Source: Diaminobutyricibacter sp. McL0608 (lineage in GTDB: Bacteria; Actinomycetota; Actinomycetes; Actinomycetales; Microbacteriaceae). From it: a stretch of 64,000 nt of DNA. Of the stretch, positions 32,901 through 43,965 are shown one piece after another (positions within the stretch are counted from its first letter, which is position 1; each line of letters opens with the position of its first letter). The notes below the pieces were generated by a model. It saw only the letters and a program-made list of their open reading frames with translations. It searched no databases and was not told the DNA's origin. Location of the stretch: contig NZ_CP154826.1 in assembly GCF_039613825.1 (NCBI RefSeq), positions 1,488,001-1,552,000 on the forward strand. Reading direction: 5' to 3'. Made by a program: the position numbers and the translations under genes.

Positions 32901-34730
32901 TTGCGTTTCGTACTCGCCATCGTCGCCTTCGTGGTGGCTGCCGTGATGATTCTCGCGGGCATCGCCCAGCGCACGGTGTTCGCACCACCTGCCCAGGTGT
33001 CGGCGGCCACGACGGTCAGCGGCGAGCCGCGGTTCATCGTCATCGACGGCGCTGTGCTCAATTCGCACCCCGGCCAGCAGACGCTCTACGTCGACGGCGC
33101 CAAGAACGAACTGGTCGCCTACGGCCGTACCGCCGATGTCACCACGTGGCTGGGCGACCAGTCGTACGCGACGCTGAAGTACGACGCCACCACCGCCAGC
33201 CTGACCAGCAAGAACGTGACGCCGTCGCCGGCCGTCGACACCTCGGGCACGGCACCGTCGACGACAGCGCCGACGACCTCGAGCACTCCATCTGCAGACG
33301 CCAAAGGCCCGAACCCCGCCGGTTCCGACCTGTGGCTCGAGGAGTTCGACGGTACCGATGCGAACGTGACCCGGATGAACGTGCCCAACAACATCAGCGT
33401 GATCATCGCGAGCGACGGCACGGCCCCCGCGCCGAATCAGATCCGCATCGTCTGGCCGCTCGACGCGAGTACGCCGTGGGCCGGCCCCTTGATCGTCGGC
33501 GGGGGTGCGCTGCTCATCGTCGGCCTCGGGCTGTACCTCTGGGGTCTCTACGCACTGCGCAGGTCGCGTGGGCCGAGGCGCAAGGGCGGACCCAAGATGC
33601 CGAAGCTGCCGAAGGCACCGAAGTACAAGCCCTCCAAGTCCATCGAGGCGACCCCCAAGGGACGCCGATCGGCCCGGCGGGCCATGATCGCCGTCCCGGT
33701 CGTGCTTGTCGGGGCGCTCGGCCTCTCGGGCTGCTCAGGCGACTACTGGCCACATTTCGGCGGGACGACTCCCATGGCGACGTCGACTCCGATCACCACT
33801 GAGCTGCCGAAGTCGAAGGACGTGCAGCCTCCGGCCGTGACCGTTCCCCAGCTCGAGCGGATCATGACGAAGATCTCCGCTTCCGCGACGACGGCGGATG
33901 CGAAACTCGACTCCAAGGGCATCGCTACCCGCTTCACCGGTCCCGCCCTTCAGCTGCGCCAGGCGAACTACGCCATCCGGGCGAAGAAGTCCAACGAACC
34001 GGCCCTTCCGGCGATCGCAGCAGGTCCGCTGGCGCTGACCCTCCCGCAGGCGACCTCCATGTGGCCACGCGTCGTCTCCACCGTGGTCCAGGGATCGAGC
34101 AAGACGCAGGCGCCGCAGGCGATCACTTTGGTGCAGGAGACCCCGCGGTCGAACTACCTCGTGACATACGCTGTCTCGCTCGAACCCAAGGCGAAGGTCC
34201 CCGACCTGGCGCCCGCTGCCATCGGCGCGGCAGTCGTGCCCCCGGACTCGAAGCTGCTCCTGCTCCCGCCCCAGCAGGTCGCGGCCGCATACGGCGACAT
34301 CCTCATGAAGGGTCCGAAGAGCACCTACTTCAACCTGTTCGAGGCCCAGGGCGACACGCTTCGGCCGGCGGTCGGGCTCGAATACAAGACCAAGAAGAAG
34401 GCGGCGATCCCCAAGACCGCCTCCCTGACCTTCACGAACAAGGTCGGTGCGAGTGATCCGATCGCGATGGCGACGAACGATTCGGGCGCGATCGTCTGGA
34501 CGAGCCTCGAGGAATTCGAGACCACGAAGGTAGTTGAGGCGGGTGCCGAGATAACATTGCCGGCGAACAGTCAGACGGCTGCCCTTCTCGGAACGAATTC
34601 GAGCAAGACAGGGATCCAAGCGAATTACGGGTACCAGCTGGCGTTCTACGTTCCGCCGGCCGGATCCGACCAGAAGATCACGTTGCTCGGGTTCGCCCAG
34701 GGCCTCGTCTCAGCCAAGGAGGTTCAATGA
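32901..34730 (+). CDS. Membrane protein with three segments and an internal lipobox, function unknown
   Basis: I do not recognise this 609-residue protein. It begins with a membrane segment (residues about 3-24), then an outside domain with a Thr/Ser/Pro-rich stretch, a second segment (about 193-220) and a strongly basic cytoplasmic loop (RRSRGPRRKGG and more Lys/Arg). A third segment (about 262-280) ends in LSGC, a perfect lipobox with Cys278. The rest (280-609) should be extracellular. Topology is consistent with alternating charges. The TTG at 32901 was chosen because AGGAGG lies 9 bases upstream and the first segment starts there. It overlaps the thioredoxin/TPR gene by four bases. Confidence 0.8.
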   Translation: MRFVLAIVAFVVAAVMILAGIAQRTVFAPPAQVSAATTVSGEPRFIVIDGAVLNSHPGQQTLYVDGAKNELVAYGRTADVTTWLGDQSYATLKYDATTASLTSKNVTPSPAVDTSGTAPSTTAPTTSSTPSADAKGPNPAGSDLWLEEFDGTDANVTRMNVPNNISVIIASDGTAPAPNQIRIVWPLDASTPWAGPLIVGGGALLIVGLGLYLWGLYALRRSRGPRRKGGPKMPKLPKAPKYKPSKSIEATPKGRRSARRAMIAVPVVLVGALGLSGCSGDYWPHFGGTTPMATSTPITTELPKSKDVQPPAVTVPQLERIMTKISASATTADAKLDSKGIATRFTGPALQLRQANYAIRAKKSNEPALPAIAAGPLALTLPQATSMWPRVVSTVVQGSSKTQAPQAITLVQETPRSNYLVTYAVSLEPKAKVPDLAPAAIGAAVVPPDSKLLLLPPQQVAAAYGDILMKGPKSTYFNLFEAQGDTLRPAVGLEYKTKKKAAIPKTASLTFTNKVGASDPIAMATNDSGAIVWTSLEEFETTKVVEAGAEITLPANSQTAALLGTNSSKTGIQANYGYQLAFYVPPAGSDQKITLLGFAQGLVSAKEVQ

Positions 34731-35695
34731 GCCAGCTCGATCCCGCCAACCTGCGCGGAGCCGTCGACCTCTCGTCCCTGGTCAATCGGGCTGCCCTGCC
34801 CGGGCCGGCGGCGCCCGGCGCAGCAGAGGCCGAGCCGGCACAGTCCCTCGCGCTGCCCAGCCTCTTCTTCCAGGGCACCGACGCCAACTTCAACGACTTC
34901 CTCGACCTGTCGATGACCGTCCCGGTCATCGTCGACCTGGCTGCATCGTGGGCCGAGCCGTCGCAACAGCTCTCCACGACGCTCGAGCGAGTCATCCTGG
35001 ACTATGACGGCACCTTCGTGCTGGTCACCGTCGATGTGGATGCGAACCCGCAGCTCGCGCAGGCCTTCCAGGCCCAGTCGGTGCCCGCGGCAGCCGCGGT
35101 GATCGCCGGCCGCCCGGTCCAGCTGTTCGCGGGCGCGCTGCCCGAGGCCCAGATCCGCGATGTGTTCGAGCAGCTGCTGCAGCTCGCCGCGCAGAACGGC
35201 GTGACCGGCCGTGTGACCGTGGAGGGCGACGGAGCCGCGCCGGCCGAAGCGGAGGAAGGGGCGGAGCCGCAGCCGGAGCCGCTGCCGCCGCACCACGCCG
35301 AAGCCTACGAAGCGATCGAGCGCGGCGACTTCGACGAAGCGATCGCCGAGTACAAGCTCGCGATCGCCCAGGACCCTCGGGACACCATGGCGGTCGCAGG
35401 TCTCGCCCAGGTGAGTCTTCTCGCCCGGCTCAAAGGCCGGACCACCGACGAGATCCGCTCGGCGGCCGCCCAGGACCCGAACGACGTCGAGGCGCAGGAG
35501 CTCGTCGCCGACCTCGACATCTCCGGCGGACACGTCGACGATGCGTTCGACCGGCTCCTCACTCTGTTCCCGAAACTCGGCGCCGCCGAACGTGATTCCG
35601 TCCGCGCCCGCTTGATCGACTATTTCGAGATCGTCGGTGTGGACGACCCGCGTGTGATGAAGGCCCGGGCTAGGCTGGCGTCGCTTCTGTACTGA
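34727..35695 (+). CDS. Thioredoxin-fold / TPR protein (YbbN/CnoX-like) lacking active-site cysteines
   Basis: The 322-residue protein joins a thioredoxin fold (residues about 45-155) to TPR-like helices (about 185-322, with HAEAYEAIERGDFDEAIAEY). In place of the usual WCGPCK it has ASWAEPSQQL, so both redox cysteines are missing. The rest of the fold is intact, including VIVDLAASWAEP, VTVDVDANPQLAQAFQ and SVPAAAAVIAG with the cis-Pro. Relatives act as holdase co-chaperones rather than reductases. ATGA overlap with the upstream membrane protein suggests they are co-expressed and may interact across the membrane only indirectly. Confidence 0.88.
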   Translation: MSQLDPANLRGAVDLSSLVNRAALPGPAAPGAAEAEPAQSLALPSLFFQGTDANFNDFLDLSMTVPVIVDLAASWAEPSQQLSTTLERVILDYDGTFVLVTVDVDANPQLAQAFQAQSVPAAAAVIAGRPVQLFAGALPEAQIRDVFEQLLQLAAQNGVTGRVTVEGDGAAPAEAEEGAEPQPEPLPPHHAEAYEAIERGDFDEAIAEYKLAIAQDPRDTMAVAGLAQVSLLARLKGRTTDEIRSAAAQDPNDVEAQELVADLDISGGHVDDAFDRLLTLFPKLGAAERDSVRARLIDYFEIVGVDDPRVMKARARLASLLY

Positions 35696-35729
35696 CACCC
35701 ACGCCAGACCAGACCCCGGGAGGCTTCGC

Positions 35730-36515
35730 ATGGCGCGCGTCCTCGTCGTGGGTGGGACCGGGCTGGCGGGCCGCGCGATCGCCGGCGAAGCGGTCGGGCG
35801 GGGTCATGATGTGGTCGTGGCGAGCCGGCGGGTTCCGGATGACGACAGCCCGGCCTACGTCCCCGGCACCGTCTATGCGACGGCAGACCTGGTGACCGGC
35901 GACGGTCTCGAAGAAGCGGTCGACGGTGTCGACGTGCTCATCGACTCCTCGAACGGCACCGGCCGCGAGGCGAGCCACACGTTCATGGCCGGGTCTCAGA
36001 ACCTCCTGCACACCGCCGCACGGTTCGGCGTCGGTCACGCGGTTCTGCTCTCCATCGTCAACGTCGATCGGTCCGGGTACGGGTACTACCGCGCCAAAGC
36101 GGCTCAGGAGCGCGCCTACCACGACTCGCCGATCGAGTCGCGGATCGTGCGCACGACGCAGTTCCACGACTTCCTCGCCTCCATGTTCGCCTCAGGCGCC
36201 CGTATGGGCGTCATCCCGGCGTTCACGAAGGTCCGCTTCCAGACGATCGCGGTAGCCGATGTCGCGCGGATCCTTCTGGATGCTGCCGAAGGCTCGGGAC
36301 CGTCCAACGCGACGCGTACCGTCGGTGGGCCGCGCATCCAGACCAGCCGTGCCCTCGCCGAGGCCTGGAAGGCCGCGACGGGGTCACGCGCCGTCATCGC
36401 AGGTGTGCGGCAGGCCGGAGCGCTGGGCGCTTCGTGGCGCGCCGGCGAGAACCTCGCTCCCGATCAGGCGATCAACGGTCTCGACTTCGAGGGCTGGCTC
36501 AACTCGACGGTCTGA
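35730..36515 (+). CDS. NAD(P)-binding SDR/NmrA-like protein
   Basis: The 261-residue protein starts with a Rossmann fingerprint, [15 protein letters not shown], followed by strand 2 with VVVASRR and the expected [22 protein letters not shown]. The later [19 protein letters not shown] contains Tyr-x-x-x-Lys spacing typical of extended or atypical SDRs. Such proteins often sense NADP(H) or act on small isoprenoid or flavonoid substrates; no substrate can be named. The ATG has GGGAGG upstream. Its 3' end overlaps the convergent glgB gene by 17 bases. Confidence 0.86.
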   Translation: MARVLVVGGTGLAGRAIAGEAVGRGHDVVVASRRVPDDDSPAYVPGTVYATADLVTGDGLEEAVDGVDVLIDSSNGTGREASHTFMAGSQNLLHTAARFGVGHAVLLSIVNVDRSGYGYYRAKAAQERAYHDSPIESRIVRTTQFHDFLASMFASGARMGVIPAFTKVRFQTIAVADVARILLDAAEGSGPSNATRTVGGPRIQTSRALAEAWKAATGSRAVIAGVRQAGALGASWRAGENLAPDQAINGLDFEGWLNSTV

Positions 36516-38717
36516 GCCAGAGTCCGGCGAGCGGGGGCAGCGTGACGAGCGCCGACGCGGGCCGACCGCCCCACGGTTCGTCGACGGCCTCGACCGCGCC
36601 GAGGTTGCCGACGCCGGAGCCTCCGAACACGACAGCATCGGTGTTGAGCAGCTCTTCCCACCGCCCGGCGAAGGGCAGCCCGACGCGATAGTCGCTGTGC
36701 GGATTCCCGGAGAAGTTCATCAGCACGGCGATCGGGTTGCCGTCGTCGTCCCAGCGCAGGAACGAGACGACGTTCCCGGCCGCGTCGCCGCCGTCGATCC
36801 ATTCGAAGCCCGCCGGGTCGTTGTCGAGCGCCCAGAGAGCGGCATTGTCGCGGTAGACGCGGTTGAGCTGGCCGATGAGGTCGAACAGCCCACGATGCGT
36901 CGGCTGGTCGAGGATCCACCAGTCGAGGCCGCGTTCCTCGCTCCATTCCGACGGCTGGCCGAACTCCTGACCCATGAACAGCAGCTGTTTGCCGGGATGG
37001 GCCCACATGAACGACAGGTAGGCGCGCACGTTGGCGAGCTGTTGCCAGTGGTCGCCCGGCATCTTGCTGAGCAGCGAGCCTTTGCCGTGCACGACCTCGT
37101 CGTGGCTGATCGGGAGGAGGAAATTCTCGCTGAACGCGTAGACGAACGAGAAGGTGATCTCGTTGTGGTGGTACGACCGGTACATCGGATCTTCATGGAT
37201 GTACTGCAGCGAGTCGTGCATCCACCCCATGTTCCACTTGAAGCCGAAACCGAGGCCGCCGCTGGAGGTGGGCTGCGTGACACCACCCCAGCTGGTCGAC
37301 TCCTCGGCGATCATCACTGTGCCGGGGTTGCGCTTGTACGCTGTCGCCGTCACCTCCTGCAGGAAGCCGATCGCTTCGAGGTTCTCGCGGCCGCCGTACT
37401 TGTTCGGCTCCCACTCGCCTTCCTCGCGGGAGTAGTCGAGGTACAGCATGGAGGCGACGGCGTCGACGCGCAGCCCGTCGATGTGGAACTCCTCGAGCCA
37501 GTACAGGGCGTTCGCCACGAGGAAGTTGCGCACCTGGGAGTTCCCGAAGTCGAAGATCAGGGTGCCCCAGTCCTTCTGTTCGCCCCGGCGTGGATCGGAG
37601 TGCTCGTAGAGGGGCTGCCCGTCGAATCGGGCGAGCGCCCAGTCGTCCTTCGGGAAGTGCCCCGGAACCCAGTCGATGAGCACGCCGATGCCGGCCTGGT
37701 GGAGACGGTCGATGAGGTAGCGCAGATCGTCTGGATGCCCGAACCGGCTGGTCGGTGCGTAATAGCCCGTGACCTGGTAGCCCCAGGATCCGCCGAACGG
37801 ATGCTCCGCCAGAGGCAGGAACTCGATGTGCGTGTACCCGAGCTCGCCGACGTACTCGATGAGCTGGTCGGCCAGTTCGCGGTATCCGAGCCCCGGGCGC
37901 CAGCTTCCGACGTGGAGCTCGTAGACGCTCATCGGGCCGTTGTGCGGGTTGTGCGAGGAACGCGCCGTGAGCCAGTCGCCGTCGCGCCAGTCGTAGTGGG
38001 TCTCGCCGACGACGGATGCCGTGGCCGGAGGACACTCCGTGTAGCGGGCCATCGGGTCTGCTTTGCGGACCCAGTTGCCGTCCTGGCCGAGGAGGTCGTA
38101 TTTGTAGATGGTCCCGGGTGCGATACCGGGTATGAAGAGCTCCCAGACCCCCGTCGTACCCATGTTGCGCATGGCGTGCTGGGTACCGTCCCAGTCGTTG
38201 AAGTCGCCGACGACGCGCACCGCGCGCGCGTGCGGGGCCCAGACGGTGAATCCCGTTCCCACCGTTTCGGCCGTCACGCCGAACTGGGCCTTGTAATGGG
38301 AGCCGAGAGCATCCCACAGTCGCTCGTGCCGGCCTTCGCCGATCAGGTGCAGGTCGAGTTCGCCGATCGACGGGCGGAACCGGTACGGGTCGTCGGCCGT
38401 CCATGACGGCGCGTCGGCATAGTGCGTCTCGATGACGTAGTCCTGCGGCCCGAGAAGGCTGAACCCCTGCCAGATGCCGTGCGCGAGATGCCCGAGCTCG
38501 ACACGTGAGCCGTTCGAGAGCACGGCGACCACCTCGCTCGCGAGGGGCCGCAGGGCGCGGATGACCGTGATCGGGTCGTCGATGCCCTGCGCCCGGACGA
38601 CGTGCTGCCCGAGCACGGCGTGGGGATCGTGGTTGCTGCCGGACGCAACAGCGGCGAGCAGAGAGTCGTGCAGGGTGGGCAGGGCGATCGCGGCCGCGCC
38701 TTCGGGGATCGGGCTCA

Positions 38718-38718
<1 letters not shown>
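36499..38718 (-). CDS. glgB: 1,4-alpha-glucan branching enzyme GlgB
   Basis: GlgB introduces alpha-1,6 branches into linear glucan. The 739-residue protein has an N-terminal extension with one CBM48-like domain, a second ([22 protein letters not shown]), a GH13 barrel with [12 protein letters not shown], the nucleophile Asp in [18 protein letters not shown], acid/base Glu in MIAEEST and [16 protein letters not shown], then a C-terminal all-beta domain. The ATG at 38718 overlaps the glgE stop (TGATG), so it is coupled to glgE; a longer open frame upstream simply runs through glgE out of frame. glgE-glgB is the standard pair of the GlgE pathway. Confidence 0.97.
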
Positions 38719-40799
<2,081 letters not shown>

Positions 40800-40805
40800 C
40801 CCCTG

Positions 40806-40811
40806 ACCGTA
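40806..40811 (-). promoter_or_regulatory. -10 box TACGGT of predicted leaderless glgE promoter
   Basis: Minus-strand TACGGT is followed by six bases and the GTG at 40799; this decides the glgE start. Confidence 0.5.
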
Positions 40812-40843
40812 CCGCGCGGGCCCGCGACTTGGCACCCTCCAAC

Positions 40844-40857
40844 GCAAGCGCTTACCG
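40844..40857. promoter_or_regulatory. LacI-type operator between glgE and glgP
   Basis: GCAAGCGCTTACCG contains the perfect palindrome AAGCGCTT (40846-40853), the typical core of LacI-family sites. It overlaps the likely glgP -35 region (TTACCG 40852-40857) and lies upstream of the glgE -10 box, so one repressor could control both divergent genes. Confidence 0.55.
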
Positions 40858-40875
40858 CATCCAATCCGACTCGCC

Positions 40876-40881
40876 TAGGCT
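40876..40881 (+). promoter_or_regulatory. -10 box TAGGCT of predicted leaderless glgP promoter
   Basis: TAGGCT, seven bases, then GTG at 40889. Confidence 0.55.
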
Positions 40882-40888
40882 GTTGGGC

Positions 40889-43450
40889 GTGAAGGCGATC
40901 CGAAGGTTTACCGTTCGCGCAGTACTCCCCGAGCAGCTCGGGGCGCTGGAAGAGCTCGCAGGCAACCTGCGGTGGTCGTGGCATGAACCCACCAGGCAGT
41001 TGTTCGCACGCATCTCGCCGGAGCTCTGGCAGCAGACCGGGCACGATCCGATCGCGCTGCTGGGTGCCGTCGACCCCGCGCGTCTCGCGGAGCTGGCGAA
41101 CGACTACGGATACGTGGACTGGGCGAACCGGCTGCGTGACGATCTCCACGCCTACCTCAGCGAGCCGCGCTGGTACCAGGGACTCGACGGCACCGCGCCG
41201 CGCTCGATCGCCTACTTCTCGCCCGAGTTCGGCATCGCAGCGGCGCTTCCGCAGTATTCGGGGGGACTTGGCATCCTCGCGGGAGACCACCTGAAGAGCG
41301 CGTCCGACCTCGGCGTCCCGCTGGTCGGTGTCGGCCTGTTCTACCGGTCCGGCTACTTCTCGCAGGCGATCTCACCGGACGGCTGGCAGGTGGAGAGCTA
41401 CCCGGTGCTCGACCCGGATGGGCTGCCGCTGGCCGTCCTCCGCCAGCCGGACGGCACCGCGGTCCAGATCACGCTCGCGCTGCCGGACGGCCGCGCTTTG
41501 CACGCCAGGGTCTGGCAGGCTGCTGTCGGCCGCATCCGCCTCCTCCTCCTCGACACGGACATCCCCGAGAACGACGACGCGCTGCGCTCGGTCACCGACC
41601 GGCTGTACGGCGGCGGGGGAGAGCACCGGCTGCTGCAGGAACTCCTGCTCGGGATCGGCGGTGTGCGCGCGATCAAGGTGTGGGCCGAACTCACCGGGAT
41701 GCCCGAGCCCGAGGTCTTCCACACGAACGAGGGTCACGCCGGATTCCTGGGAGTGGAGCGGATCTCCGACCTGATCGGCGAAGGCCTCACCTTCGACGAG
41801 GGGCTCCAGGTCGTGCGCGCGGGCACGGTGTTCACGACGCATACCCCGGTCGCCGCGGGGATCGACCGGTTCGAGCGCCCGCTGGTGGAGCGCTACTTCT
41901 CGACCGACCTCCTTCCTGGCGTGCAGGTGGCCGATGTGCTCGCACTCGGTGCGGAGGATTACCCGGGCGGCTCGCCCGACGTGTTCAACATGGCCGTGAT
42001 GGGCCTCCGGCTCGGCCAGCACGCCAACGGGGTCTCGAAGCTGCACGGCCAGGTCAGCAGGCGGATGTTCCGCGGGCTGTGGCCGGGATTCGATGTCGAC
42101 GAAGTTCCGATCGACTCGGTGACGAACGGCGTGCACGCGCCGACCTGGACGGATCCGATGCTCCGCGCGCTCGCCGAAGAGCGCCTCGGCACGACCGACA
42201 CGACGGCGGCCGACTGGGCTTCCGGCGGACTCGGCGACCGCGACATCTGGTCGGTGCGCACGCGGATGCGCGAACAGCTCGTCGGCGACGCACGCCGACG
42301 TGTGGCCGATGCCTGGGAGAAGCAGAACCCCGGCGGCGTCGCGCCCGCCTGGATGTCGGAGCTGCTCGATCCGTCGGTACTCACCATCGGGTTCGCCCGT
42401 CGCGTTCCGACGTACAAACGACTCACCCTCATGCTGCACGACCCCGACCGGCTGCGGGCCATCCTGCTGAACCCGGAACGCCCCGTGCAGATCGTGATCG
42501 CAGGCAAGTCGCACCCGGCCGACGAGGAGGGCAAGCGCCTCATCCAGAAGCTCGTCCAGTTCGCGGCCGAGCCGGACATCCGGACGCGCATGGTGTTCCT
42601 CCCGGACTACGACATCGGCATGGCGCAGCTGCTCTATCCGGGAACGGACGTGTGGCTGAACAATCCGCTGCGCCCGCTGGAGGCCTGCGGCACGTCGGGA
42701 ATGAAGGCGGCGCTGAACGGCGCGCTCAACCTCTCGATCCTCGACGGCTGGTGGAACGAGTACTACGACGGCGAGAACGGCTGGGCGATCCCTTCGGCCG
42801 ATGCTGCAGGTGACGGAAGCGAGCGTGACGCCCTCGAGGCCGAAGCGCTCTACGACCTCATCGAGAACCAGATCGCGCCGCGCTTCTACGAGCGGAACGG
42901 CGACGGTGTCCCGGAGGCGTGGGTCGGGCAGATCCGGCACACACTGTCGACGCTGTCGCCCTCGCTCAGCGCCGACCGCATGGTGCGTGAATACGTCGAG
43001 CGGATGTACCTCCCGGCCAGCGTGTTCGAGCGGCGCGTGAGCGACGACGGCTATTCAGGAGCGCGGGCGTTGTCGGCGTGGAAGGGGCGCGTGCGATCGG
43101 CCTGGCAAGGCGTCGCGGTCGTCCACGTCGAGTCAGGCGGCGTGGATGCGACCCCGCAGGTCGGCGACGAACTGCACCTGCGCGCGCGGATCCAGTTGAA
43201 CGGACTCACACCGGACGACGTCGCCGTCCAGGTGGTCTACGGTCGCAGCCAGAACGGCGACGAGCTCACCGAGGTGCGCATCCGTGACCTGGAGGTCAAT
43301 GAGGAGTCGTCGATCGGCGGAGCCTTCGAATACACGGGGACCGTCGAGCTGGGGCGCGCGGGGTCGTTCGGCTACACCGTGCGCATCGTCCCGCGCAACG
43401 ACCTGCTGCTCAGCTCTGCCGAGCTCGGCCTCGTCGCCGTCGCCGGCTGA
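40889..43450 (+). CDS. glgP: Alpha-glucan phosphorylase GlgP (DUF3417-type)
   Basis: This enzyme releases glucose-1-phosphate from the ends of alpha-glucan. The 853-residue protein has the N-terminal DUF3417 region (residues 1 to about 110, including LEELAGNLRWSWHEPTRQLF), the phosphorylase core with YFSPEFGIAAALPQYSGGLG and IAGKSHPADEEG, and the PLP site CGTSGMKAALNGALNLS with the Schiff-base Lys. The short, mycobacterial-type architecture is distinct from E. coli GlgP/MalP. GTG at 40889 lies seven bases after TAGGCT. It is divergent from glgE, sharing the LacI-type site, so breakdown and synthesis may be co-regulated. Confidence 0.95.
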   Translation: MKAIRRFTVRAVLPEQLGALEELAGNLRWSWHEPTRQLFARISPELWQQTGHDPIALLGAVDPARLAELANDYGYVDWANRLRDDLHAYLSEPRWYQGLDGTAPRSIAYFSPEFGIAAALPQYSGGLGILAGDHLKSASDLGVPLVGVGLFYRSGYFSQAISPDGWQVESYPVLDPDGLPLAVLRQPDGTAVQITLALPDGRALHARVWQAAVGRIRLLLLDTDIPENDDALRSVTDRLYGGGGEHRLLQELLLGIGGVRAIKVWAELTGMPEPEVFHTNEGHAGFLGVERISDLIGEGLTFDEGLQVVRAGTVFTTHTPVAAGIDRFERPLVERYFSTDLLPGVQVADVLALGAEDYPGGSPDVFNMAVMGLRLGQHANGVSKLHGQVSRRMFRGLWPGFDVDEVPIDSVTNGVHAPTWTDPMLRALAEERLGTTDTTAADWASGGLGDRDIWSVRTRMREQLVGDARRRVADAWEKQNPGGVAPAWMSELLDPSVLTIGFARRVPTYKRLTLMLHDPDRLRAILLNPERPVQIVIAGKSHPADEEGKRLIQKLVQFAAEPDIRTRMVFLPDYDIGMAQLLYPGTDVWLNNPLRPLEACGTSGMKAALNGALNLSILDGWWNEYYDGENGWAIPSADAAGDGSERDALEAEALYDLIENQIAPRFYERNGDGVPEAWVGQIRHTLSTLSPSLSADRMVREYVERMYLPASVFERRVSDDGYSGARALSAWKGRVRSAWQGVAVVHVESGGVDATPQVGDELHLRARIQLNGLTPDDVAVQVVYGRSQNGDELTEVRIRDLEVNEESSIGGAFEYTGTVELGRAGSFGYTVRIVPRNDLLLSSAELGLVAVAG

Positions 43451-43476
43451 CTCACCCCTGTTCTCGACGAAGGAGC

Positions 43477-43965
43477 TCAGGGGCGGGCGATGGGGGCGAC
43501 GACGGCGTCGGTCGCGGCGATGAGGTCGGCGGGGGCGAGTTCGAGGTCGAGCCCCCGCTTGCCGCCAGACACGAACACGGTGTCGAAGAGTTCGGCCGTC
43601 TCGTCGAGGACGGTCCGCAAGTGGACCTTCTGCCCGATCGGGCTGATCCCGCCCACCACGTAGCCGGTTCTGCGCTCGGCCACCGCCGGGTCGGCCATGA
43701 CCGCGCGCTTCGCCCCGACAGCGGTCGCGAGGGCTTTGAGGTCGAGCTTGCCATCGACGGGGACGATGCCGACGATCAGCCCGGCGTCGGTGTCTGCCAG
43801 GAGCGTCTTGAACACGCGCTCGGGTTCGATTCCGAGCGCGTCGGCGGCCTCGAGCCCGAACGACGTCACCGAGGCGTCGTGGTCGTAGGCGTGGACGGCG
43901 AACGGGATGCCGGCAGCGGTCAGGGCGACCGTCGCAGGGGTGCCGGCCGACGTGCGTTTCGCCAT
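43477..43965 (-). CDS. ybaK: Cys-tRNA(Pro)/Cys-tRNA(Cys) deacylase, YbaK/EbsC family
   Basis: YbaK hydrolyses mischarged Cys-tRNA(Pro). The 162-residue protein has the full family core: IPFAVHAYDH, SFGLEAADALGI, RVFKTLLADTD (with the catalytic Lys), VPVDGKLDLKALA, KRAVMADPAVAERRTGYVVGGISPIG, and the C-terminal GLDLELAPADLI. The ATG at 43965 overlaps the upstream glgX stop (ATGA), so this gene is translated from the glgX message. A second, more divergent YbaK-like gene lies at 56955. Confidence 0.93.
   Translation of the reverse strand: MAKRTSAGTPATVALTAAGIPFAVHAYDHDASVTSFGLEAADALGIEPERVFKTLLADTDAGLIVGIVPVDGKLDLKALATAVGAKRAVMADPAVAERRTGYVVGGISPIGQKVHLRTVLDETAELFDTVFVSGGKRGLDLELAPADLIAATDAVVAPIARP

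Noticed and set aside
36259-38406. A 715-codon open frame on the plus strand
   Set aside because: It overlaps glgB antisense; glgB has all GH13 catalytic motifs, whereas this frame has none.
40800-40847. TTG at 40847 as glgE start
   Set aside because: It would overlap the LacI-type operator and lacks a ribosome site, while GTG at 40799 has a -10 box six bases upstream.
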